Shown here: positions 1 to 5,294 of the stretch, one piece after another
How positions within the stretch are numbered: position 1 is the first letter of the stretch
How the letters are laid out: each line of letters opens with the position of its first letter
NCBI GenBank assembly: GCA_031283515.1
Contig: JAITBS010000071.1
Span: forward strand, 1 to 5,667
Length of the DNA stretch: 5,667 nucleotides
DNA from: Planctomycetaceae bacterium
Lineage (GTDB): Bacteria > Planctomycetota > Planctomycetia > Pirellulales > Thermoguttaceae
Direction of reading: 5' to 3'
The notes under the pieces: generated by a model
What the model was told of the DNA's origin: nothing
Seen by the model: the letters and a program-made list of their open reading frames with translations, nothing else
Databases searched by the model: none
Made by a program: the position numbers and the translations under genes

Positions 1-2
1 TA

Positions 3-458
3 AAATCAGAAACAAGTAATGAAGTTGCCGTAACAACCCCGTATGCAATGACCACAACCATTACGAAATCCGGTTTTGTACTTACAAACGGTTACGATTT
101 CGCTTTCATGTTTAGCGGCAAAACACCTCAGGGCAATATCAAAACAATTCCCACAACTGAAACATTCGAATACGAACTCATTGTTTCCGCCTCAACCAAA
201 ACCGACAAAAATACCGGTATATTACTTGACAACATTTCACTTGGAATTATCAATGTAACACTTTCCAGTGACGGTAAAACCTACACCACCGAACCGGTTT
301 TATTCAGCGGATTAGGAGCAATTCCGAATTTAATGTCATTAAAAACAATTCAATTCCAATTAAAAGTTACCAACCCGACATCAACCTCAACATTCCAACA
401 AAAATCAACATTTTGTACAACGGTTTCCAAACTGACCTTGCCGAAATGGTTTGTTTAG
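3..458 (+). CDS. Hypothetical Thr/Ser-rich protein, 5'-truncated C-terminal part
   Basis: I do not recognise this protein. The frame is open without a stop from the left edge of the window to TAG at 456-458, giving at least 151 residues. An ATG at 48 exists, but no ribosome binding site precedes it and 15 sense codons lie upstream in frame, so I read it as an internal Met of a longer gene. The visible part is rich in Thr, Ser, Asn and Lys, with alternating hydrophobic residues (for example FEYELIVSAS and IQFQLKVTNP) typical of beta-strand proteins, and ends in LPKWFV. There is one Cys and no transmembrane segment, and no catalytic motif is visible. The composition suggests an exported or surface beta-sandwich protein, but this is inference; any signal peptide would lie outside the window. 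The neighbouring gene on the same strand is separated by about 200 bases of repeat-bearing DNA, so co-function is not implied. Confidence 0.6.
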   Translation, partial: KSETSNEVAVTTPYAMTTTITKSGFVLTNGYDFAFMFSGKTPQGNIKTIPTTETFEYELIVSASTKTDKNTGILLDNISLGIINVTLSSDGKTYTTEPVLFSGLGAIPNLMSLKTIQFQLKVTNPTSTSTFQQKSTFCTTVSKLTLPKWFV

Positions 459-470
459 GATAAAGTATAA

Positions 471-547
471 GTCCGCAGATTTTCGCAGAGATTCGCGGAT
501 TATTTTAGTTGTCCGCAGATGACGCAGAGATTCGCAGATTATTTTTT
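471..547 (+). repeat. Two tandem copies of a ~40-bp GTCCGCAGAT... repeat
   Basis: Two units start at 471 and 511, each opening with GTCCGCAGAT, followed by CGCAGAGATTCGC(A/G)GATTATTTT after one small indel. They differ at only a few positions. The wording (GTCCGCAGAT, CGCAGA) matches a class of intergenic repeats that I recall as common in environmental bacterial genomes; that link is from memory. Confidence 0.75.
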
Positions 548-573
548 TGCGTTAATCTGCGTCATCTGCGGAC
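511..573. repeat. Perfect 18-bp inverted repeat, 27-nt loop
   Basis: GTCCGCAGATGACGCAGA at 511-528 is the exact reverse complement of TCTGCGTCATCTGCGGAC at 556-573. The second unit of the tandem repeat forms the left arm, so the element looks like one full palindromic copy preceded by a half copy. It lies between the hypothetical gene and the acyl ligase gene. It may act as a transcript-end hairpin for the upstream gene (there is no T-run directly after it), or be a REP/MITE-like mobile palindrome. Confidence 0.8.
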
Positions 574-597
574 AAAAAATTATTCCACAGATATAGT
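569..597 (+). promoter_or_regulatory. Possible sigma-70 promoter for the acyl ligase gene
   Basis: CGGACA at 569-574 (4 of 6 to TTGACA) and TATAGT at 592-597 (5 of 6 to TATAAT) are separated by 17 nt. Transcription would start near 604 and give a leader of about 60 nt before the ATG at 665. The -35 lies in the right arm of the 18-bp inverted repeat. The match is moderate and AT-rich DNA produces such matches by chance. Confidence 0.3.
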
Positions 598-664
598 ACA
601 AAATAATAATACCGCTGATCTATTACAAATTCTAATATTCCCGAATACGGAGCTGAAATTGCCG

Positions 665-2299
665 ATGTTCTCACCGTCCTTTACCGAATCACTTATTCCC
701 ATTCGGCAGATGCTTCGCGCCTGCCGAACCGAAAAAAATACACTCAAAATTGCCGACTCAACCGGTATGGAAATGACCGGCGGACAAGTGTTACTGACCG
801 CACTCGTTTTTCGGCGGCTTCTTCATCGGAATCTCGGCGTCAACGAACAGCATGTCGGACTTCTCATGCCAACTTCAGTTTACGGCGTTCTCGCAAACCT
901 CGGACTGGCACTGGATCGGCGGACAAGTGTTAATTTAAATTACACATTCGGTCTCGATACCATTAATCATTGTATTCGTCATGCCGATATTAAACACGTC
1001 ATCACAAGCCGCCGCGTTTTAGACCGCTTTCCTAACTTGAAACTTGATGCCGATTTGATCGTCATGGAAGATGTCGGAAAAACGGTAACACTCCTCGACA
1101 AAATAACAAGTTTCATCGATGCCTATGTTACTCCCATTTCCCTTTTTGAACGTGTTCTCGGATTGCACCGCATCGCACCAGACGATGTCTTAACCATCAT
1201 CTACACCTCCGGCTCCACCGGAACTCCTAAAGGTGCCATGATTACTCATCGCTGTATCGCCGAAAATGTCAACACGTTTTTTCTCCAACTCGATTTGAAA
1301 TCAACCGATACCGTACTCGGCTCGTTACCACTGTTTCACGCCTATGGTTACACCACCACCTTTTGGCTCCCCGCAATGAGTACCGTTAAAGGTGTTTATC
1401 ACTTCAATCCGCTCGAATACAAAAAAGTCGGCGAAATGGCACGAAAATATCATTGCACCGCCTTTCCCACAACCCCCACCTTTCTTCGCGGTTACTTGCG
1501 CCGTTGCCCGCCCGAAGATTTTGAAACAGTTCACACCGTCATCTGCGGCGCAGAAAAATTGCCCAGTGATTTGATTGACGCTTGGGAAGCCAAGTTCGGC
1601 TATCGACCCGCCGAAGGTTATGGAACCACCGAACTCTCTCCCGTCGTTTCAACCAATGTCCCCAAAGGACGCCGCCCCGATTATCAGGATTGGCTCCGCG
1701 AAGGCACCATCGGAAGACCTTTTGTCAACCTTCAGGTACAAATCGTCGAACCGGAAACCGGAAAACCAATCACCAATGGAACTCCCGGAATGTTACAAAT
1801 TAAAGGTCCAAGTGTGATGGCAGGATATTACAAAGATAAAGAAAAAACCGACTCCGTACTTAAAAACGGTTGGTACACCACCGGCGATATCGCCTCCATC
1901 GATACCGATGGATTCATCCGTATCACCGGAAGATTAAGCCGAATCTCAAAAATCGGCGGCGAAATGGTTCCGCATATCCTCATCGAAGAAGCCATCGAAA
2001 AAATTATCTCCGCCTCAATAACAGAACCCGATACCGATACCACCGAAATATCCCTCGCCGTCTCCGCAGTTCCCGAAGAACGAAAAGGCGAACGACTCAT
2101 CGTGTTGCACCGAAATCTTCCCGTAACTCCCGAAGATATTTGTAAAATGTTGCAAAAAAACGGACTGCCCAACCTCTGGATTCCGTCTCCGAATGACTTT
2201 TTTTACGTTGATTCAATTCCTCTACTCGGAACAGGTAAACTCGACCTCCGCGCCGTTAAAGAACTCGCCCAAATAGTTACAAAAAAAATCCGCGAATAA
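665..2299 (+). CDS. AMP-binding acyl ligase (Aas-like acyl-ACP synthetase domain)
   Basis: A 544-residue member of the adenylate-forming (ANL) superfamily, which activates a carboxylate as acyl-AMP and passes it to a thiol. Visible motifs in order: P-loop YTSGSTGTPKG at 180-190, GYGTTE at 318-323, WYTTGD at 403-408, hinge region GRLSRISKIGGEMVP at 422-436, and C-terminal catalytic lysine K525 in GTGKLDLR. The VNLNYT and KIGGEMVP segments resemble the ligase half of Aas (2-acylglycerophosphoethanolamine acyltransferase/acyl-ACP synthetase) more than ordinary acyl-CoA synthetases. No PlsC-type HX4D acyltransferase or MFS segment is attached, so this is a stand-alone ligase. The ATG at 665 was chosen because the longer TTG start at 509 would translate the DNA repeat; GGAG at 649-652 is 12 nt upstream, and TTG at 659 is an alternative. 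The likely role is fatty acid recycling to ACP or lysophospholipid. The substrate could instead be CoA-linked; ANL specificity is not readable by eye. Confidence 0.85.
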   Translation: MFSPSFTESLIPIRQMLRACRTEKNTLKIADSTGMEMTGGQVLLTALVFRRLLHRNLGVNEQHVGLLMPTSVYGVLANLGLALDRRTSVNLNYTFGLDTINHCIRHADIKHVITSRRVLDRFPNLKLDADLIVMEDVGKTVTLLDKITSFIDAYVTPISLFERVLGLHRIAPDDVLTIIYTSGSTGTPKGAMITHRCIAENVNTFFLQLDLKSTDTVLGSLPLFHAYGYTTTFWLPAMSTVKGVYHFNPLEYKKVGEMARKYHCTAFPTTPTFLRGYLRRCPPEDFETVHTVICGAEKLPSDLIDAWEAKFGYRPAEGYGTTELSPVVSTNVPKGRRPDYQDWLREGTIGRPFVNLQVQIVEPETGKPITNGTPGMLQIKGPSVMAGYYKDKEKTDSVLKNGWYTTGDIASIDTDGFIRITGRLSRISKIGGEMVPHILIEEAIEKIISASITEPDTDTTEISLAVSAVPEERKGERLIVLHRNLPVTPEDICKMLQKNGLPNLWIPSPNDFFYVDSIPLLGTGKLDLRAVKELAQIVTKKIRE

Positions 2300-2349
2300 C
2301 CCCAAACAACATAAAACTCCAGCCAAAATAGTTGTTTACTTTTTATTAA

Positions 2350-2370
2350 GACATTTTTAAAAAAAATGTC
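2350..2370 (+). terminator. AT-rich hairpin after the ligase gene, possible weak terminator
   Basis: GACATTTTT (2350-2358) and AAAAATGTC (2362-2370) form a perfect 9-bp stem with an AAA loop, followed by AATTTTG. It starts 50 nt after the stop codon. The stem is mostly A-T and the T-run is short, so termination would be inefficient if it occurs. Confidence 0.35.
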
Positions 2371-2390
2371 AATTTTGCCGGATCGCCCTC

Positions 2391-2419
2391 TTGACAGATT
2401 ACAACGTTTTCCATATCAT
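2391..2419 (+). promoter_or_regulatory. Near-consensus sigma-70 promoter upstream of rpmF-fabD-fabG-acpP
   Basis: TTGACA at 2391-2396 is a perfect -35, followed by exactly 17 nt and TATCAT at 2414-2419 (5 of 6 to TATAAT). The predicted start near 2426 would leave a leader of about 360 nt before rpmF, long enough for a leader RNA or a processed small RNA. Another promoter closer to rpmF may exist in the AT-rich DNA at 2700-2760. Confidence 0.5.
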
Positions 2420-2453
2420 ATTGCAACGATGATTGATTATTTGTAATCTATCA
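2392..2453. promoter_or_regulatory. Imperfect 13-bp dyad enclosing the promoter
   Basis: TGACAGATTACAA at 2392-2404 pairs with TTGTAATCTATCA at 2441-2453, 12 of 13 positions, with 36 nt between. The left arm overlaps the -35 and the right arm lies just past the predicted start. This is an arrangement in which a regulator could bridge two half-sites, but it could also be the end pair of a decayed element. The regulator is unknown. Confidence 0.35.
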
Positions 2454-2503
2454 GTGGAATTATTATTTTGAGTTCTTCACCCCGAAGAGGCGGAATTTTC
2501 ATA

Positions 2504-2534
2504 ACCGTAGGTCAAGCGAAGTGCGGCCTACGGT
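2504..2534. repeat. Inverted repeat ACCGTAGG...CCTACGGT
   Basis: ACCGTAGG at 2504-2511 and CCTACGGT at 2527-2534 form a perfect 8-bp stem around a 15-nt loop. There is no T-run after it, so a terminator role is unlikely. It looks like a REP-type intergenic palindrome. Confidence 0.6.
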
Positions 2535-2552
2535 AAATACCTCACCTCAGCC

Positions 2553-2567
2553 TCGCCTGAAAGGCGA
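2553..2567. repeat. Short palindrome TCGCCT-GAA-AGGCGA
   Basis: A perfect 6-bp stem with a 3-nt loop, sharing the CGCC/GAAAGG wording of the palindromes downstream of acpP (5182-5193, 5365-5377). It is possibly a relic of the same repeat family. Confidence 0.4.
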
Positions 2568-2592
2568 AACGAAACGGAGCCGAATCGTACAC

Positions 2593-2622
2593 TAGGATTA
2601 TTAAAATTAGGATTATTAAAAT
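2593..2622 (+). repeat. Tandem duplication of TAGGATTATTAAAAT
   Basis: Two exact, adjacent 15-bp copies (2593-2607 and 2608-2622). This is a simple tandem duplication in AT-rich DNA; no function is visible. Confidence 0.8.
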
Positions 2623-2658
2623 TCTGTTTTCAGACAGAGATTTGTTAGTTGTACGAGT

Positions 2659-2679
2659 CCGCAGGTCGATGACCTGCGG
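2659..2679. repeat. Perfect hairpin CCGCAGGTC-GAT-GACCTGCGG
   Basis: A 9-bp GC-rich stem with a 3-nt loop, 105 nt upstream of rpmF. It is the most stable short hairpin in the region and would lie in the leader RNA of the promoter at 2391. It is followed by TTATG rather than a T-run, so it is not a classical terminator. It could be a REP-like repeat or a leader structure. Confidence 0.65.
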
Positions 2680-2783
2680 TTATGAAAATCGCATCCCTTC
2701 GGAGTGAAAATCGAAAAACAAAAATTCCACAGAAATATTACCGATTATTTCAATAAAAAAAGTTTTTAAACACACAAAAAAAA

Positions 2784-2963
2784 ATGGCAGTTCCAAAACG
2801 TAAACACAGCAATGCCCGTAGCGGTTCTCGGCGTGCCCATGATCACAAGACCCTCATTCAACGAACAAACTGTCCGGATTGCAGTACCGCAATCCCAACA
2901 CATGTTGTTTGTCCCAAATGCGGTAATTACATGAAACGTCAGGTCGTTGTTCCTAAAGAATAA
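2784..2963 (+). CDS. rpmF: 50S ribosomal protein L32 (bL32)
   Basis: This 59-residue protein is a component of the large ribosomal subunit. It starts MAVPKRKHSNARSGSRRAHD, the strongly conserved basic N-terminus of bL32, and carries a zinc-ribbon CPDC-X9-CPKC with C30, C33, C43 and C46 all present. The length is normal for the family (about 55-65 residues). The ATG follows a run of A residues with no Shine-Dalgarno sequence, which suggests A-rich-leader initiation as in other SD-poor phyla. It is the first gene of the cluster, and fabD begins 45 nt after its stop. In many bacteria rpmF heads a fatty-acid synthesis operon, which links membrane production to ribosome synthesis; here plsX and fabH, which usually come between rpmF and fabD, are missing. 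The four-Cys form suggests a zinc-bound rather than a zinc-free paralogue. Confidence 0.95.
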   Translation: MAVPKRKHSNARSGSRRAHDHKTLIQRTNCPDCSTAIPTHVVCPKCGNYMKRQVVVPKE

Positions 2964-3008
2964 AATTAACCGTTTATCTTTTATCCCAATATCCCCAATT
3001 ATTGAAGC

Positions 3009-3917
3009 ATGGGTAAAATCGCCTTACTGTTTCCAGGACAAGGTGCGCAATCGGTCGGAATGGGAAAGGTTTTGGTCGAAGAATTTGCTCCGGCAAAAAA
3101 AATCTTCGAACAAGCTAATTCAACTCTTGGTTACGATTTAGCCCGAATTTGTTTTGAAGATCCCGATGAAAATTTAGATTCTACAGTTATCAGCCAACCG
3201 GCAATTTTTACGTTAAGTATTGCTGCTTTGGAGTTTCTGAAAACTAAAGAACCGGAAATAGTTACACAGTGTGAAGCAGCAGCAGGTTTAAGTCTCGGTG
3301 AATATACGGCTTTGGTTTTTGCCGGAGTTTTCGGGTTTGAAGAGGGACTTCGTTTGGTTCAAAAACGCGGGCAGGCAATGCAGGCTGCCTCCGACACAAC
3401 ACCAAGCGGTATGGTCAGTATTATCGGAAAAGAACTTGACGAAGTTAAAGTGATTTGTAACGAAAATCGCGGCAGCGGAATTTTGCAAGTAGCCAATATC
3501 CTTTGCCCAGGTAACATTGTTATTTCGGGCACCAACGATGCTTGTGAACGAATCGGAGAACTTTCCGCAGCCGGCAAATTTCATGCCGTACCTTTGGCAG
3601 TCGCCGGAGCATTTCACACACCGATCATGGAACCCGCCGTCAATGTATTGGCTCAGGCGTTGGCAGACACTAACATGAATCCGCCGAGTATTCCTATTAT
3701 TAGCAATGTTGATGCCGAACCGCATAACGATCCAGACGAAATTCGGCACACTCTCGTAAAACAAATTCTTAGTCCGGTTCTTTGGGAAACTTCCATGAGA
3801 AAACTTCTCGAACAGGGTTTTGATACATTTTACGAAGTGGGTCCTGGTCGTGTTCTTCGGGGATTACTAAAACGAATTGACCGTAAAATTAAATGTCATG
3901 GAGTTATCGATGCTTAA
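3009..3917 (+). CDS. fabD: Malonyl-CoA:ACP transacylase
   Basis: This 302-residue cytoplasmic enzyme transfers malonyl from CoA to ACP, supplying the elongation unit of type II fatty acid synthesis. Family landmarks are present: LFPGQGAQ at 7-14 with oxyanion Q11, nucleophile S95 in GLSLGEYTAL, R120 in QKRGQAM for the malonyl carboxylate, catalytic H203 in AGAFHTPIM, and EVGPG near 276-280. The length equals the usual ~300-310. The residue before the nucleophile is Leu (L94) where E. coli FabD has His, a difference I associate with some other phyla rather than loss of activity. The ATG at 3009 is secure because a TGA lies two codons upstream in frame; only a weak GAAG precedes it. Its last codons overlap the fabG start, so the two genes are very likely co-transcribed and translationally coupled. 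Its direct partner, acpP, lies two genes downstream. Confidence 0.96.
   Translation: MGKIALLFPGQGAQSVGMGKVLVEEFAPAKKIFEQANSTLGYDLARICFEDPDENLDSTVISQPAIFTLSIAALEFLKTKEPEIVTQCEAAAGLSLGEYTALVFAGVFGFEEGLRLVQKRGQAMQAASDTTPSGMVSIIGKELDEVKVICNENRGSGILQVANILCPGNIVISGTNDACERIGELSAAGKFHAVPLAVAGAFHTPIMEPAVNVLAQALADTNMNPPSIPIISNVDAEPHNDPDEIRHTLVKQILSPVLWETSMRKLLEQGFDTFYEVGPGRVLRGLLKRIDRKIKCHGVIDA
3900..3903 (+). promoter_or_regulatory. Ribosome binding site GGAG deciding the fabG start
   Basis: GGAG sits 6 nt before ATG 3910, inside the end of fabD. It favours ATG 3910 over ATG 3898 and TTG 3877. It is the only well-placed Shine-Dalgarno in the cluster. Confidence 0.65.
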
Positions 3918-4695
3918 ATTGAAATTATCAGATCGTGTCGCCGTTATTACCGGCGGTACTCGCGGAATAGGACTTGGGATTGCTAAGGCTCTTGCGGGTT
4001 GCGGAGCCAAAATTGCTTGTATTGGAACCAATCCGGAGGCATTAAATTCGGCAATCAAAGAGATTTGTATTGCCCGAAATTCCTTCACCTGTAGGCTTCC
4101 GCTTGAAATTCAGGAAGAAGTGGAAGGATATATTTGCAATGTTTCCGTAACAGAAGAAGTGGAACGGACAATTGAAAACATTTTGACAAGATTCGGCAAG
4201 ATCGATATTTTGGTAAATTGTGCCGGAATTACTCGTGATGTCCCGCTTGGAGCGATGAAAGACGACCAATGGGACGATGTTATCAACGTCAATCTTCGCG
4301 GACCATTTCTTATGACGCGGGCATGCTCTAAAACGATGCGCCGTGCCAAACAAGGCAGGATTATTAATATTACAAGTATTAGCGGATTGATTGGTAATAA
4401 AGGGCAGGCGAATTATTCTGCATCCAAAGCCGGATTGATTGGTTTTACGCGAACAGTGTCAAAAGAATTAGCAAGTAAAAATATTACAGTCAATGCAATA
4501 GCGCCGGGTTTTATTGAAACGGATATGACGGCGGTTTTGCCGGAGCCGTTGAAATTTGAAATAAAAAATCGTATTCCTTTGGGGCGTTTTGGGCATCCCG
4601 AAGATATTGCGAATGCCGTCTTGTATTTTGTCAGTGACGAAGCGTCTTTTGTAACAGGACAAGTCCTGACAATTGACGGCGGAATGATACGGTAA
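3910..4695 (+). CDS. fabG: 3-oxoacyl-ACP reductase (SDR family)
   Basis: This 261-residue short-chain dehydrogenase/reductase performs the NADPH-dependent reduction of 3-oxoacyl-ACP to 3-hydroxyacyl-ACP. Visible are the cofactor loop TGGTRGIG at 14-21, LVNCAG at 101-106 (NNAG in most homologues), the catalytic tetrad N128, S156, Y169 and K173 (YSASK), PGFIETDM at 199-206 and a C-terminal VTGQVLTIDGGM. Compared with E. coli FabG (244 residues) there are about 15 extra residues between 54 and 72, just before the cofactor-pocket CNV (76-78); downstream spacing matches exactly. The ATG at 3910 has GGAG 6 nt upstream and gives the family's normal N-terminus; it overlaps the fabD stop by 8 nt. An ATG at 3898 would add four residues. 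The cluster position between fabD and acpP makes FabG a much better call than other SDR reductases. Confidence 0.94.
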   Translation: MLKLKLSDRVAVITGGTRGIGLGIAKALAGCGAKIACIGTNPEALNSAIKEICIARNSFTCRLPLEIQEEVEGYICNVSVTEEVERTIENILTRFGKIDILVNCAGITRDVPLGAMKDDQWDDVINVNLRGPFLMTRACSKTMRRAKQGRIINITSISGLIGNKGQANYSASKAGLIGFTRTVSKELASKNITVNAIAPGFIETDMTAVLPEPLKFEIKNRIPLGRFGHPEDIANAVLYFVSDEASFVTGQVLTIDGGMIR

Positions 4696-4715
4696 TAATG
4701 AATTGTTCATTATTA
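4693..4715 (+). repeat. Perfect 10-bp AT-rich hairpin beginning at the fabG stop codon
   Basis: TAATAATGAA (4693-4702) and TTCATTATTA (4706-4715) form a perfect stem with a TTG loop. The left arm begins with the fabG TAA. There is no following T-run. It could stabilise the fabG 3' end or separate fabG from acpP expression, although the A-T stem is weak. Confidence 0.5.
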
Positions 4716-4770
4716 ATTACTAACCTATTAATTACTAATTACTAATTACTAACTATTAACTATTAACTAA
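4711..4770 (+). repeat. AT-rich heptamer tandem repeats between fabG and acpP
   Basis: TATTAATTACTAA occurs at 4711-4723 and again at 4726-4738; then ATTACTA occurs three times exactly (4731-4751), followed by ACTATTA two and a half times (4752-4770). All units are 7 bp and built on TAA/TTA. The array ends four bases before the acpP ATG and contains no Shine-Dalgarno sequence, so it forms the unstructured leader of acpP. Heptamer arrays like this can change length by slippage. Confidence 0.85.
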
Positions 4771-4774
4771 ATTT

Positions 4775-5017
4775 ATGGCTTCAACAGAAGAAAAAGTAAT
4801 CAATATCATTGCCGGACAACTCGGATCAGATGCGGCAACGATTACAGCGGAAACAGATATTGCCAATGATCTTGGTGCTGATTCCCTTGACCTTGCGGAG
4901 TTGATGATTGCCTTTGAAGAGGAATTTAATATCAACATTGATGAATCCGATGCCCAGAATATTACAACGGTTGGCGATGTGATTCAACACATCGAAAAAG
5001 CAATTAAAGAGAATTGA
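4775..5017 (+). CDS. acpP: Acyl carrier protein
   Basis: This small acidic carrier (80 residues) holds the growing acyl chain on a 4'-phosphopantetheine arm in fatty acid and lipid synthesis. The attachment serine is S37 in LGADSLDLAEL, the canonical DSL at the start of helix II, followed by FEEEF (47-51) and a C-terminal amphipathic helix (VGDVIQHIEKAIKE). Length and acidity are normal for the family. The DSLDLAEL segment differs slightly from the common DSLDTVEL, but the recognition surface stays acidic. The ATG follows the heptamer repeat array and has no Shine-Dalgarno. It is preceded by fabD and fabG on the same strand with a 79-nt gap after fabG. A dedicated acpP promoter inside the AT-rich gap is possible and would fit the high ACP demand. 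The usual next gene fabF does not follow. A carrier for a secondary pathway is unlikely given the neighbours. Confidence 0.95.
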   Translation: MASTEEKVINIIAGQLGSDAATITAETDIANDLGADSLDLAELMIAFEEEFNINIDESDAQNITTVGDVIQHIEKAIKEN

Positions 5018-5050
5018 CGACAACCTTTTCTGACATGGGATAATAGGTTC

Positions 5051-5079
5051 AATTTTGTGGTGTGTTAATTTTGTGGTGT
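5051..5079 (+). repeat. Direct repeat AATTTTGTGGTGT, two copies
   Basis: Exact 13-bp copies at 5051-5063 and 5067-5079, 16 bp apart. No function is visible. Confidence 0.75.
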
Positions 5080-5126
5080 ACTCAAGTTCAGAGGAATTTA
5101 TCAGGTGCGCCCGATGAGTGAGTTTA

Positions 5127-5150
5127 TTTATTGCCTATCACGCCAATAAA
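5127..5150. repeat. Small hairpin TTTATTG...CAATAAA
   Basis: A perfect 7-bp stem (5127-5133 and 5144-5150) with a 10-nt loop, 110 nt after acpP. There is no T-run after it on the plus strand. It is at best a weak transcript-end structure. Confidence 0.3.
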
Positions 5151-5294
5151 CAATGATAGAAAAAACCAAAGGTAAGCAACCCTTCGCCGAAAGATTTATT
5201 GTTTAAAATCCATCGGTGAAAGGCCGCATCGGTGTACTCGCCGATTTGCCTCTGTTTACGGATTTTGGGCGGTAATGGTAAATGTAACGATTCC

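Larger units (their letters stand above)
2300..2783. other. 484-nt noncoding region with palindromes before rpmF
   Basis: No plausible reading frame is visible on either strand. The region contains an AT-rich hairpin just after the ligase gene, a promoter-like pair inside an imperfect dyad, three short GC-richer palindromes (2504-2534, 2553-2567, 2659-2679), a 15-bp tandem duplication and an A-rich leader before rpmF. The palindromes differ from each other, so the stretch reads as a mosaic of repeat relics rather than one element. It probably holds the control region of the rpmF-fab cluster. Confidence 0.7.

Noticed and set aside
48..458. Full-length small protein starting at ATG 48
   Set aside because: The frame is open upstream to the window edge and no ribosome binding site precedes the ATG, so a truncated longer gene is more likely.
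509..664. N-terminal extension of the ligase gene from TTG at 509
   Set aside because: It would translate the GTCCGCAGAT palindrome and a probable promoter, adds residues with no family match, and the Aas-like similarity begins only after the ATG at 665.
1325..2172. Several frames of 60-114 codons within the ligase gene on both strands
   Set aside because: Low-complexity, Arg/Pro/His-rich or unstructured translations that are shadows of a gene with strong family motifs.
2684..2713. Possible UUCG-tetraloop hairpin CCCTTCGGAG before rpmF
   Set aside because: Only the closing C-G pair forms; the flanking bases do not pair.
3288..3764. Minus-strand 158-codon frame opposite fabD
   Set aside because: It lies fully opposite the conserved FabD core, has no motif or ribosome binding site, and is explained by codon bias of the real gene.
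3877..3909. Upstream fabG starts at TTG 3877 and ATG 3898
   Set aside because: ATG 3910 has GGAG at a 6-nt spacing and yields the standard SDR N-terminus; the longer forms add unconserved residues encoded inside fabD.
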